DNA from: a virus
Virus record (IMG/VR): IMGVR_UViG_3300044993_000263
Coordinates: 1-23,697 of that record
DNA length: 23,697 nt
Direction: 5' to 3' (one strand)
The position numbers were made by a program, and so were the translations under genes. Within the stretch, counting starts at the first letter, position 1. Every line of letters begins with the position of its first letter. This document shows positions 12,319-19,748 of the stretch, in pieces. Below the pieces are notes generated by a model that saw only the letters and a list, made by a program, of their open reading frames with translations, did not search any database and was not told the DNA's origin.

Positions 12319-13345
12319 TGATTTTTCCTTTTACATATGTATTATACAACTCAAAACTAGCAAGATTTTTTGCTTTAGATTCACACATTATATCTGCCCA
12401 AAAATTATGTGACATTGCCCAATCATTAACTTTTTTATTCCAAAAATAGTCTGAATGAGCCCTAAGTTTTTGTTTTGTAAATCCCTGTTTAAACAACAAA
12501 TTGTGGTCAGGTAAGGTATTATTACAATGACCTAACAATAAATCTTCTCTAGATATACTGTAATGTATTACCGGTCGGCAACCTCTCCAGCTATCTATAA
12601 ATAGTTTGATTCTATCATCATCTGGTTGAATATATTCTCCAGTGGCTACCCAATGATGATGAATATCTAGGACCAATGGACATGTATCTACTAGTTCAAG
12701 ACTAGCATCAATTCCCCAGGTTATTTCGTCATTTTCAATAGTAATGCTATTTCTGGCTTCAGGGCTAAGTTTTAACATTACCTTTTTTATACCTTCAGGT
12801 CCTTGTTTACCTGAAATATGTACATTAATCTTAATGTCTTGAAATTTTTGTCCATAACCCATCATTCTTGCAATATCGCAATGATATTCAAATTCTTTTA
12901 TGCTTTTATTTACTACATCTTCTTTATCAGATGCTAAAACTACAAACTGGTCAGGATGAAATGAAATACGAATATCGTTTGCTTTTGCAAATTCTCCCAC
13001 TTTTTTAAAATTACTTTCCATGTAATTTTGAACTTCATTAGACTGATAAAAGTAGTGCCAATCATGATGATTATATACCGGAATAATATCCGATGATATT
13101 CTAAACATTCTTAATTCATGTGGTTGTTTGGCAATAAATTTAAAGCTATTATATATTGATTGTATATTATGCTTTAACAAATCCCAAAGCTTTTCTTCAG
13201 CTTTTTTCTTAGGCTGCCTGTTAAGCCAAGCCAATGTGGTAGTTTTACAATTCATTTCAGGAATAGGAATAACTACTCCATTTTCAACAACAGAGGGCTT
13301 ACAGGCAAAGCCTATGCGTCGTATATTATGATTAAACGTAGTCAT
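12284..13345 (-). CDS. uvsE: UV damage endonuclease UvsE/UVDE (353 aa)
   Basis: A TIM-barrel, metal-dependent endonuclease that nicks DNA 5' to UV photoproducts and some other lesions to start repair. Family signatures run in order: RIGFACK at the N-terminus, FRISSDIIP (81-89), RISFHPDQFVVL (126-137) with H130 and D132, NVHISGKQG (174-182) with H176, TIENDE (202-207) with E204, PLVLDIHHHWV (223-233) with D227 and H230, and PVIHYS (258-263) with H261. These match the metal-binding His/Asp/Glu set of the family. Length is near that of bacterial UVDE. In a phage it would let the genome be repaired without light, a plausible benefit in sunlit water. The stop falls within the start of the next gene. 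Confidence 0.95.
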   Translation of the reverse strand: MTTFNHNIRRIGFACKPSVVENGVVIPIPEMNCKTTTLAWLNRQPKKKAEEKLWDLLKHNIQSIYNSFKFIAKQPHELRMFRISSDIIPVYNHHDWHYFYQSNEVQNYMESNFKKVGEFAKANDIRISFHPDQFVVLASDKEDVVNKSIKEFEYHCDIARMMGYGQKFQDIKINVHISGKQGPEGIKKVMLKLSPEARNSITIENDEITWGIDASLELVDTCPLVLDIHHHWVATGEYIQPDDDRIKLFIDSWRGCRPVIHYSISREDLLLGHCNNTLPDHNLLFKQGFTKQKLRAHSDYFWNKKVNDWAMSHNFWADIMCESKAKNLASFELYNTYVKGKINVEKTNELVMG

Positions 13346-13360
13346 AATTTGACTTTAACA

Positions 13361-14191
13361 CTATATTGAAATATTATCAATCTTCAACATGTCCATAATA
13401 TCGTATTTAGGTTTCATAAACTTAGACACATTTTTAAGAACGGTTACTGGTAAATCACCTTTACGTCTAGGACCATATTCAACATCAAATTTTATGTTGT
13501 TTGTTTTTTGAAACATTTCAACAATTTCTTTTACACTATAGCCTTTGCCATGACCCAAAGATTCGATAGAATTAGTAGGACCATATTCAATTGCTTCTTT
13601 TATAGCATTGCATATTTCATTAACGTGAATATAATCTCTAATAGGTGTCCCATCATGACTTTCATTATAGTCGTTACCGTATATTGTAAATTTTCCGGTA
13701 ACAAAAGCCTCAATAAGTTTATGCATCAAACCATCAGGATTAGAAGGTATAAATCCATCAGCCCCTATAACATTATAAAACCTAAAAATGGTATAATTAT
13801 GATGTAATTGCGGTATTATTTGCTCACATGCTATCTTACTCATAGCATAGGGACTCCCCCCAAATTCTGCGGCACCGGTACTAGCAAATATAAAGTGTTT
13901 ACTATCAACGAGATTTAATATATTGGCTGTTCCAAAAAGATTGGTACGATAATATTGCCAGGGGTTAAGCTCGCTTTCACCCACTCTTACTAATGCAGCT
14001 AAATGAATCACTGTATCATATTCTGTGTTCCAAGAAGTTAACGTATTAATATCCACATTGTGGAATTTTGAAAGAGAAATTCCAATGGGAGCATTAATAT
14101 CCAACCCTTCTAGAATATATTTTCCCTCTAGCATTTTACACAAATGCGAACCAATATATCCTGAACATCCTGTAACCAATATTTTTTTCAT
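13361..14191 (-). CDS. NAD-dependent sugar-nucleotide epimerase/dehydratase, GalE-like (276 aa)
   Basis: An extended short-chain dehydrogenase that most likely epimerises or dehydrates a nucleotide sugar. The Rossmann motif GCSGYIG (8-14) is followed by an acidic D31 for NAD choice, DTVIHLAALVRVGESE (59-74), catalytic S/T at 104-105 (FASTGAAEF), and Y115-x3-K119 (SPYAMSK). GTPIRDYIHVNEI is the typical GalE-family block near the substrate site. Its length is shorter than the roughly 340 aa of GalE, so the substrate may differ. Its start overlaps the stop of the glycosyltransferase (ATGA), which suggests it supplies a sugar donor to that enzyme. Confidence 0.88.
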   Translation of the reverse strand: MKKILVTGCSGYIGSHLCKMLEGKYILEGLDINAPIGISLSKFHNVDINTLTSWNTEYDTVIHLAALVRVGESELNPWQYYRTNLFGTANILNLVDSKHFIFASTGAAEFGGSPYAMSKIACEQIIPQLHHNYTIFRFYNVIGADGFIPSNPDGLMHKLIEAFVTGKFTIYGNDYNESHDGTPIRDYIHVNEICNAIKEAIEYGPTNSIESLGHGKGYSVKEIVEMFQKTNNIKFDVEYGPRRKGDLPVTVLKNVSKFMKPKYDIMDMLKIDNISI

Positions 14192-15540
14192 GACCCAAAC
14201 TCAAAAAATGTTTCTACCTCAGTATTTTTTTCTAATGGAATAAAAGATTCATCTTTAGTAAGATAAGTATTTTGATCAGTATATATAATATTAAATTTAT
14301 GACGATTACTTAAAACACTTACAATATCTTCTTGTGACAAGAAATCCCTATTTAATTTTTCAACAAAGTCACTATATTTAATTGTATGTTCATTGTTAAT
14401 TTTAGCAACTGATGAAAAACTTTGTTTGCTTTTGAAATTATCAATAAACATTTTCCATTTATTTTTACATTCTTTATCTAGCAAATTGACGTAATTGGAC
14501 CCTGAATCATTTATGGGCTGATGATATAAATTTGTGATTATTTTAGCTGCATTTTTCTTGTTGGTAATAACATAGTACCGATTATCAAAATTGTCTGCCC
14601 AATCTTGTGTATCCAATACTACACATGGCATTTGTGACAAACATTCATAAAATGCAAAGGGATAATTTTCGCTATAAGAAGGATTAAAATGAACTTTGCA
14701 ACTCTGTATAAATGATACTTTTTCTTGACCAGTTAATTCTATTCCTATTTTATAATTAGTTATGTTACGCTTTTTAAACTCTGATTCAAATTTCTTTGCT
14801 CCATTTTTGTTAGTCAAAACTCTAGCGGGAAGATCTGTTTCTTGTATAACTTTTAAAAATGCTTCGGGGTTTTTTCTAGGCTCATATCTTCCTATATACA
14901 ACACGCCCTCTCTAGGGCCATAATTAAATTCTAATAAACCCCGTTCGGACATTGGCATGGGTAAAACTTCAACATTATTACAGCCATATGATATTAAATT
15001 ATTTTTATTTCTCTCTGATTGCGTTCCTACAATTATACCATCAAATTCTAAATGCTTATTATAAAACACATGATATGAATTTAAAAATACGTCATGATTT
15101 TTTTGCTCTCTTACAACCATTCTTGGTTGATGAGTATAAAATACTATTGGTATATAGTCAGTTAAATCCAAACTATACATTGCAGACATTGATTCTTGTG
15201 TATTGCATACAACCAAATCATAAAGATTATACTTGAAAGCCAACATTGCACTTCTACGAAAATTTACTATTTGTTCAAAATTAATACAATCAGAAAATGA
15301 ATAAATTTTATTATGTATGTCATATGGTATAGTTATTTCAGGATAAATCAAATTTGCACCCAAATTCTCAATGTCTTTGGAAAATTTATGCATTGGCTTT
15401 TTGTCTAGCACAATATCTACTTTCCAATTAAGCATTGAGGCCATTTCAGTGAAACTTTTTGCAAAAGAACCAAGACCCCCATGAGGAATTAAATGTTGGC
15501 TACTTATAAAAAACAAAACTCTTTTTTTATAAGTTTTCAT
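14188..15540 (-). CDS. Glycosyltransferase, GT-B fold, GT4-like (450 aa)
   Basis: The N-terminal Rossmann half has VLFFISSQHLIPHGGLGSFA with the Gly-rich GGLG (21-24) seen in GT4-like enzymes. The C-terminal half opens with GVLYIGRYEPRKNPE (212-226) and holds the donor-binding E-x7-E, E291 and E299, in YSENYPFAFYECLSQMP. The last 130 or so residues are a less conserved extension. It transfers an activated sugar to an unknown acceptor. The following gene encodes a GalE-like epimerase that may make its donor, and queE ends directly before it with no spacing. Possible acceptors are modified DNA bases, a virion protein or host surface material. Confidence 0.88.
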   Translation of the reverse strand: MKTYKKRVLFFISSQHLIPHGGLGSFAKSFTEMASMLNWKVDIVLDKKPMHKFSKDIENLGANLIYPEITIPYDIHNKIYSFSDCINFEQIVNFRRSAMLAFKYNLYDLVVCNTQESMSAMYSLDLTDYIPIVFYTHQPRMVVREQKNHDVFLNSYHVFYNKHLEFDGIIVGTQSERNKNNLISYGCNNVEVLPMPMSERGLLEFNYGPREGVLYIGRYEPRKNPEAFLKVIQETDLPARVLTNKNGAKKFESEFKKRNITNYKIGIELTGQEKVSFIQSCKVHFNPSYSENYPFAFYECLSQMPCVVLDTQDWADNFDNRYYVITNKKNAAKIITNLYHQPINDSGSNYVNLLDKECKNKWKMFIDNFKSKQSFSSVAKINNEHTIKYSDFVEKLNRDFLSQEDIVSVLSNRHKFNIIYTDQNTYLTKDESFIPLEKNTEVETFFEFGS

Positions 15541-16338
15541 TTAAGTTCCCCAAGCATTCCCAAATAAAGGTAAGTGCAATCTATCACTATAACGGATACC
15601 GTTCTTTAGCGCTATTTCTGCTACTTTGCGATTATTAAGTTTATACACCTCTTCAACACCCCCTACTGGCATAAAATAAATTGGCCCTTTAAAACCGGCG
15701 TCACGATATTCTTTTATCACTTCAAACGCTTCATTAGCATCATCTTCTGTTGCAATAACAAATTTAAGATAAGTATAACCAACTTTCTCATAAAATGCTA
15801 TTATTTCGGGTTTAATAGCATGTTCTTTTTTTTCACCAGAACAACTTAGTTTGGGACTAACTGAAAAAGTAACTTCGCGTTTAAACCCTAAATTTGAGGT
15901 AGAAGAAGACCATTCTTTTAAATATTCTGCTAATACGGATATAAGAGGCTGTGTTCCGTTAGTTTCAAAAGTTATTTCCTTAAGTCCAGCCATTTTGGGA
16001 TGATTTAATAAATTAGGATAAACCTTTTGCCATCCTAAAAGTGGTTCACCCCCTGTAATAACCAAATGTTCATCTCTCCATTCATTGAATGGAAGCAAAT
16101 CCATGATTTCATTAACAATAGTATCAATATCTTTAAAGGGAGATAAATGCTTAAAACGAGGATCCCAAGAGGCGTAACTGTCGCAACCTGTTTTAACTAA
16201 CGGTAGCTGATCATAACTATTATATTTGTTAACATCAATATTAAATCTTTCTTGTGAAAGCTCACCTTTTTTCATTCCAAATCCGCTACATGTAAAATTA
16301 CACCCGAAAGTTCTTAAAAATATACTGGGAACTCCCAT
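15541..16338 (-). CDS. queE: 7-carboxy-7-deazaguanine synthase QueE-like radical SAM enzyme
   Basis: QueE converts 6-carboxytetrahydropterin to 7-carboxy-7-deazaguanine using an iron-sulfur cluster and SAM. The frame from MGVPSIFLRTFGCNFTCSGF carries C13 and C17 of the CxxxC pair and, after a 34-residue insert, C52 in GCDSYASWDPRF; canonical QueE has CxxxCxxCD. GGEP (96-99), the SAM-binding motif, follows, then ETNGTQPL and SVSPKLSCSGE. The true start is probably an ATG at 16417: bases upstream encode IQGEGRY in this frame, the expected QueE N-terminus, but a 16-base homopolymer at 16362-16377 throws the ATG out of frame. The internal Met start given here is a minimum. A GAAGG eight bases before that ATG might allow internal initiation. 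Confidence 0.88.
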   Translation of the reverse strand: MGVPSIFLRTFGCNFTCSGFGMKKGELSQERFNIDVNKYNSYDQLPLVKTGCDSYASWDPRFKHLSPFKDIDTIVNEIMDLLPFNEWRDEHLVITGGEPLLGWQKVYPNLLNHPKMAGLKEITFETNGTQPLISVLAEYLKEWSSSTSNLGFKREVTFSVSPKLSCSGEKKEHAIKPEIIAFYEKVGYTYLKFVIATEDDANEAFEVIKEYRDAGFKGPIYFMPVGGVEEVYKLNNRKVAEIALKNGIRYSDRLHLPLFGNAWGT

Positions 16339-16417
16339 GTAACGGCCTTCACCCTGGATTGAAAAAAAAAAAAAAAAGTTCTGAAACCTTGATCCGGTTC
16401 AGTTCATTACTATTCAT
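16339..16417 (-). pseudogene. queE: Out-of-frame 5' end of queE
   Basis: An ATG at 16417 preceded by AAGGAAATTAAAA starts MNSNELNRIKVSEL, the expected N-terminal strand of a phage QueE, then runs into 16 T. Reading through gives repeated Phe, then NPG and a stop. In the other frame, just after the T run, the codons read IQGEGRYMGVPS, the canonical QueE substrate-contact segment joined to the downstream ORF. The two halves would be in frame with 15 or 18 T. Confidence 0.8.
16362..16377 (-). repeat. Homopolymer tract, 16 T on the coding strand
   Basis: Sixteen consecutive A on the plus strand (T on the coding strand) inside the 5' end of queE. The tract sets the reading frame; length changes by replication or transcription slippage would switch queE on or off. 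Sequencing or amplification error at such a tract is also common. Confidence 0.95.
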
Positions 16418-16432
16418 TTTTAATTTCCTTTT

Positions 16433-17725
16433 TTATTTTTTTAAAGAACTAGCTTTAATAAATTTTTCTATATCTATGATTTCATACTCATTTTTTACTA
16501 GTTCCCATTCATATATGTTAATATTTTTTTCTTTTCCTGTCAAGATATTTTTTGCTCTAAACATATATGAATGTGAACCCAAACTAAGATGTATATTTGG
16601 ATCAAACTTATCTTTTTCTATTTGTTGTCTTATTCCAGTATTTTTATCTATTACATTAATCTTTCCTTTATTTGGACCGGTATATCTATCTCGGTTATTA
16701 TTCCATTCTTCTTCTGTAAGTTGCACATACTTGCCAGTTAACGTATCATAAACTGTTCTTAAACCCTGCGTGTGACCCGAATAATTGCCGTTATTAAATT
16801 CTTGTTTAGTTATTAATTTTGACTTGCCATCATTATCTTTTACTAAAACCTTTCCTTTTGTGGATGTGATATATCTTTTCGGATCGTCTAAATATTCTTT
16901 TCTATCAATAATTCTTGTTTGTTTTGAAATTGTATCATAAACTTTCACAGTATTTGCATTACAATGAATATATTTTCCTGTTCGGTATTCTTCTTTACTT
17001 ACCCATACTGTTTCACCAGTATCATCAATACATTTTATTTTATGTTCTATAAGTTGTTTATATTTTTTGTATCCCGCTTCTTTGTTTAACTTTTTTGCTT
17101 CAGATTTAGTAATTTTTATTACTTCATTTGTTTCAACATTTATGAATCTATAAGTAGATTTGAACGGATTAATTTCGCCCCCGCCAATTCCTGGACCTAC
17201 ATTAGGTATATATCTGTCTTTATTATTGTAGTAATCTTCTTTGAAAATTGAAACATGTTTTTTAGATTGTTTGTCATATACTACCACACGACCGGAGGTA
17301 TGAAATTTTATATCATCTTGTTGCTTATATCTTTGTTTTGACATAACAATTACATTACCAGAATCATCCTTAAGATATACTTTATCTACGTTTTGTGTTT
17401 TAAACCAATTATAAAAAGAAGATTTTAATGTTTCATACACTCTACTAGGTATTGGTTTAAATCCTTCTTTATTGGTATTTTTATTACACATTTGTAAGAA
17501 AGCACTTTCTAAAGAACGATTCTCTGGATAGGCTTTCCACAACAGCCAGTGTGCTAAATGATGTTCTCTTAATGTAAGAGTTATTAGATTGTCTGGTTCA
17601 TCTGAACCATTAAGACATTTGGGAATTATATGATGTTTTTCAGTATAACTGGTAAGATTCCTATTACTATTTTTGATAGAAGTTATAAATTTATCATATC
17701 TGTTTTTATAATGATAATTTATCAT
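16433..17725 (-). CDS. HNH homing endonuclease with tandem C-terminal repeats (430 aa)
   Basis: Residues 29-67 form the HNH nuclease core: EKHHIIPKCLNGSDEPDN, then LITLTLREHHLAHWLLWKAYP, with H31/H32, N47 and H55/H56/H59 as candidate catalytic and metal residues. From about residue 113 to the end lie some nine degenerate repeats of about 33 residues, each like (K)V.D..(T/S)G....I(S/T)KEE(Y/F)..(G/N)(K/R)Y. They probably bind DNA along an extended target. A free-standing gene between queE and the phosphoribosyltransferase gene is the classic position of a mobile homing endonuclease that cuts a neighbouring gene in rival phages. Expression appears restricted to late times by a hairpin at 17724-17766 with a late promoter in its loop. 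Confidence 0.88.
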   Translation of the reverse strand: MINYHYKNRYDKFITSIKNSNRNLTSYTEKHHIIPKCLNGSDEPDNLITLTLREHHLAHWLLWKAYPENRSLESAFLQMCNKNTNKEGFKPIPSRVYETLKSSFYNWFKTQNVDKVYLKDDSGNVIVMSKQRYKQQDDIKFHTSGRVVVYDKQSKKHVSIFKEDYYNNKDRYIPNVGPGIGGGEINPFKSTYRFINVETNEVIKITKSEAKKLNKEAGYKKYKQLIEHKIKCIDDTGETVWVSKEEYRTGKYIHCNANTVKVYDTISKQTRIIDRKEYLDDPKRYITSTKGKVLVKDNDGKSKLITKQEFNNGNYSGHTQGLRTVYDTLTGKYVQLTEEEWNNNRDRYTGPNKGKINVIDKNTGIRQQIEKDKFDPNIHLSLGSHSYMFRAKNILTGKEKNINIYEWELVKNEYEIIDIEKFIKASSLKK

Positions 17726-17766
17726 TTTCTTCCTTTATATTGAATTATTTATAAAAGGAAGAAAAT
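17724..17766 (-). promoter_or_regulatory. RBS-sequestering hairpin of the homing endonuclease gene
   Basis: A 13-bp perfect inverted repeat: 17754-17766 (ATTTTCTTCCTTT on the minus strand) pairs with 17724-17736 (AAAGGAAGAAAAT). The second arm contains the Shine-Dalgarno AAGGAAG and the first two bases of the ATG. Transcripts reading through from upstream would have a closed ribosome site. The loop of 17 bases contains TATAAATA. Confidence 0.8.
17746..17753 (-). promoter_or_regulatory. T4-type late promoter TATAAATA inside the hairpin loop
   Basis: TATAAATA matches the T4 late consensus exactly. Initiation about 6-7 bases downstream gives an mRNA starting near 17740, without the first arm of the hairpin, so the ribosome site AAGGAAG is free. 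This mirrors the known arrangement for late expression of T4 gene e, soc and I-TevI. Confidence 0.78.
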
Positions 17767-17838
17767 AACAAAATTATCTCTGTTATATTACAATTTTTCT
17801 TTCAAGGAATATATTAAACAAAATAAGATATTTAAATT

Positions 17839-18417
17839 TTATCCAAAATTTACACCTGAATTACAAGAATGATCTTTCCACCATTCTTCCCAAGGAAATA
17901 TTGCCCATTGAGGAATTTCTTCTTTATTAATACCTTCTGAATAAAAATCTATTGGAAAGTTGCAAGCTTCGTTGTAAACAAGAGAAGCAAATTTAACATT
18001 ATTATGCCAAACACTATTCCAAGCTTCTTTTTCATCAGGAAAACAACAATTCATCCAATCATTCTTTATCCAATCAAATGTCTCACCTTGGTCCACAATA
18101 TCATCTATAATTAGAATATTTTTTCTTTTAGAAATATCCCATCTGGTATAAACAATTTGTCTTTCTTTTGAATTGATATAGCCAAATGCTTCTTTTGCCA
18201 TCCAACATTTGCTTTCGCCAAAACTCTCATCTTTAAGACTTATTTTTAAAGTTTCCATTGGAATGTCAAAATAATGACTAATATATAAAGCAGGAATTAA
18301 CCCCCCTCTAGTTATTCCTACTACATAATCTGGTAGCCAATTGGAAAGTATGATGGCTCTAATTATATCATGAACCATTCCATCTATATCTTTATCACTA
18401 TAATAAACGTCTATCAT
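17839..18417 (-). CDS. Purine-type phosphoribosyltransferase (192 aa)
   Basis: The PRPP-binding loop is ILIIDDIVDQGETF (101-114 from the chosen start), close to the type I consensus with two Asp and a DxGxT turn; here the turn is DQGET. An upstream GITRGGLIPALYIS (34-47) is the PPi-loop, typical of xanthine/guanine and related phosphoribosyltransferases. I choose the ATG at 18417 (MIDVYYSDKDIDGM) because AAAGGAAATAAC precedes it; the frame from 18450 would only translate the ribosome-site sequence. The exact base is uncertain. With folE, guaC and queD/E nearby it may recycle guanine or a 7-deazaguanine base, or feed GTP for FolE; this is inference. Confidence 0.82.
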   Translation of the reverse strand: MIDVYYSDKDIDGMVHDIIRAIILSNWLPDYVVGITRGGLIPALYISHYFDIPMETLKISLKDESFGESKCWMAKEAFGYINSKERQIVYTRWDISKRKNILIIDDIVDQGETFDWIKNDWMNCCFPDEKEAWNSVWHNNVKFASLVYNEACNFPIDFYSEGINKEEIPQWAIFPWEEWWKDHSCNSGVNFG

Positions 18418-18456
18418 GTTATTTCCTTTGCCCCCCTGATTTTTTTTCATTAATAG

Positions 18457-18954
18457 TTATCCCAACAAATTCTCGTTCCACTCTCTATGACCCTCTCTAA
18501 AAGCCATATTACTTTGTGTTTCTCTTACTTCAACTCTGTAACACCAAAGTCTATCTGCTTCACCTTTTCCCCAATGGTCAGGAATATATACTCCATTTAC
18601 ATATCGATAAAGCATATCCGCAATGGCTTCACACCCTGTTGCAGGAACAATTGTCAATTTTGCTAATTTTTTTTCCTGGAGCAATTTAAATGTTTCTAAT
18701 TCAGGATCATCTTCACTTACCAATAATGTATGATCAAACTGTTCTTCAAGAATAGCCTTTAAATCTCTTAAACCACCATAATCAGCACACCAATTTCTTG
18801 CGTCTAACGTGTCTGCGCCAAAATAAAATTTAAAACTAAAACTATAGCCATGAATTAAATTGCAATGACTGTCTGCTCTCCATTGACGATATGCGCAAGG
18901 AAAAGCATCATGATATTCTTTAGTTGAAGTATACTTATAAGTTACAGGCAACAT
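18457..18954 (-). CDS. queD: QueD-like 6-carboxytetrahydropterin synthase (165 aa)
   Basis: Converts dihydroneopterin triphosphate, the FolE product, to 6-carboxytetrahydropterin. Family features: SHCNLIHGYSFSFKF (29-43), where C31 fits the catalytic Cys and H35 a zinc ligand; DYGGLRDLKAILEE (58-71); FDHTLL (73-78) with the catalytic His; VPATGCEAIADML (103-115); and VEVRET (141-146) with the substrate-binding Glu. The usual HGH zinc pair is HGY here (Y37), so a third ligand must come from elsewhere, perhaps C20 or H15. Length is above the roughly 120 aa of E. coli QueD, in line with a separate phage/proteobacterial branch. It stands before the phosphoribosyltransferase gene and after a TATAAATA late promoter. 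Confidence 0.87.
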   Translation of the reverse strand: MLPVTYKYTSTKEYHDAFPCAYRQWRADSHCNLIHGYSFSFKFYFGADTLDARNWCADYGGLRDLKAILEEQFDHTLLVSEDDPELETFKLLQEKKLAKLTIVPATGCEAIADMLYRYVNGVYIPDHWGKGEADRLWCYRVEVRETQSNMAFREGHREWNENLLG

Positions 18955-18970
18955 TAATAATTCCTCTATT

Positions 18971-18978
18971 TATTTATA
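18971..18978 (-). promoter_or_regulatory. T4-type late promoter TATAAATA before queD
   Basis: TATAAATA on the minus strand 17 bases before the queD ATG; initiation would leave a leader of about 10 bases beginning at or near the GAGGAA ribosome site. Short, but it fits late-promoter geometry. Confidence 0.55.
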
Positions 18979-19001
18979 CAATAATAGTATAATATTACTT
19001 T

Positions 19002-19020
19002 ATTATACACGATTATACAC
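19002..19020 (-). repeat. Two GTGTATAAT copies with 10-base period
   Basis: GTGTATAAT occurs at 19012-19020 and 19002-19010 on the minus strand. Each contains TATAAT, a perfect -10 hexamer, but no good -35 lies at 16-18 bases. It may be a regulatory pair or chance in AT-rich spacer. Confidence 0.35.
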
Positions 19021-19040
19021 AGTAGTAATACAACTTTATT

Positions 19041-19748
19041 TTACTCTTCTATAAACATAGAATTAAAATTGGATATATTTGGAGAAACAGTCTCTCCCAA
19101 ATAATCTTCATCTTTTTCAAGCCTATCTTTACACGGTTCTATCCAATTAATTCTAGTTTCTTTGTTAATATCATTTTTTAGCCAAACTAGCCAACAATAA
19201 GCTGTAGCAGTAGCTAAATTTTTTTCAACTTTCCCCTTACACATGCCAACTCTTTCTACAAATTGAAGCAAATAAGAGGGAGGGTTTTCTTTAAACAACT
19301 CATAATATCTATCTTTACTTTCAATAAAAGCCAATCTGACAATTACAGCCACACCCACTTTACTAGTTGGCAATGCTTTTTGCACAAACTCTTTTGCTAA
19401 AACAAAAGGTGGATTAGTAATAGTAAAGTCTACTTCAGAAAAATTTTCATCCGTAATATAATTCTTTACAGGAAAACCATAACCATAGTCATGAATATCT
19501 GAACCTTCTACAGATTTAAAATATTCAGTCAAAGGTCTTACCATATAACCTCGGTTAGCAGCCGGCTCTCTTACGCTCATATTGCCAATATCAATATTTT
19601 TAGATTTTAGCCATTCGCATAATGCTCTAGTGGCCCAAGGGGGTGTGGGGAAATCATCCAAACTAATTTTTTTAGGCTCAAATCTTCTCTGAACTACTGC
19701 CGTGGATCTATTTGGTTTTTTCTTTGTTTTTTCTTTGTTATTAGTCAT
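19041..19748 (-). CDS. Adenine-specific DNA methyltransferase-like protein (235 aa)
   Basis: A class I SAM-dependent fold in the gamma-like order. DDFPTPPWATRALCEWL (31-47) opens the domain as in many phage adenine methyltransferases; VREPAANRGYMVRPL (59-73) occupies the motif I position; GSDIHDYGYG (82-91) fits motif II; and TITNPPFVLAKEFVQ (109-123) has the NPPF catalytic motif IV. Motif I is unusual: EPAANRGYM instead of DPaCGxG, yet the Gly and the acidic lead are kept. The first 25 residues are Lys/Arg-rich and disordered. The gene overlaps the Smr-like gene by 4 bases (ATGA). It may be an active orphan modification enzyme. Confidence 0.85.
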   Translation of the reverse strand: MTNNKEKTKKKPNRSTAVVQRRFEPKKISLDDFPTPPWATRALCEWLKSKNIDIGNMSVREPAANRGYMVRPLTEYFKSVEGSDIHDYGYGFPVKNYITDENFSEVDFTITNPPFVLAKEFVQKALPTSKVGVAVIVRLAFIESKDRYYELFKENPPSYLLQFVERVGMCKGKVEKNLATATAYCWLVWLKNDINKETRINWIEPCKDRLEKDEDYLGETVSPNISNFNSMFIEE

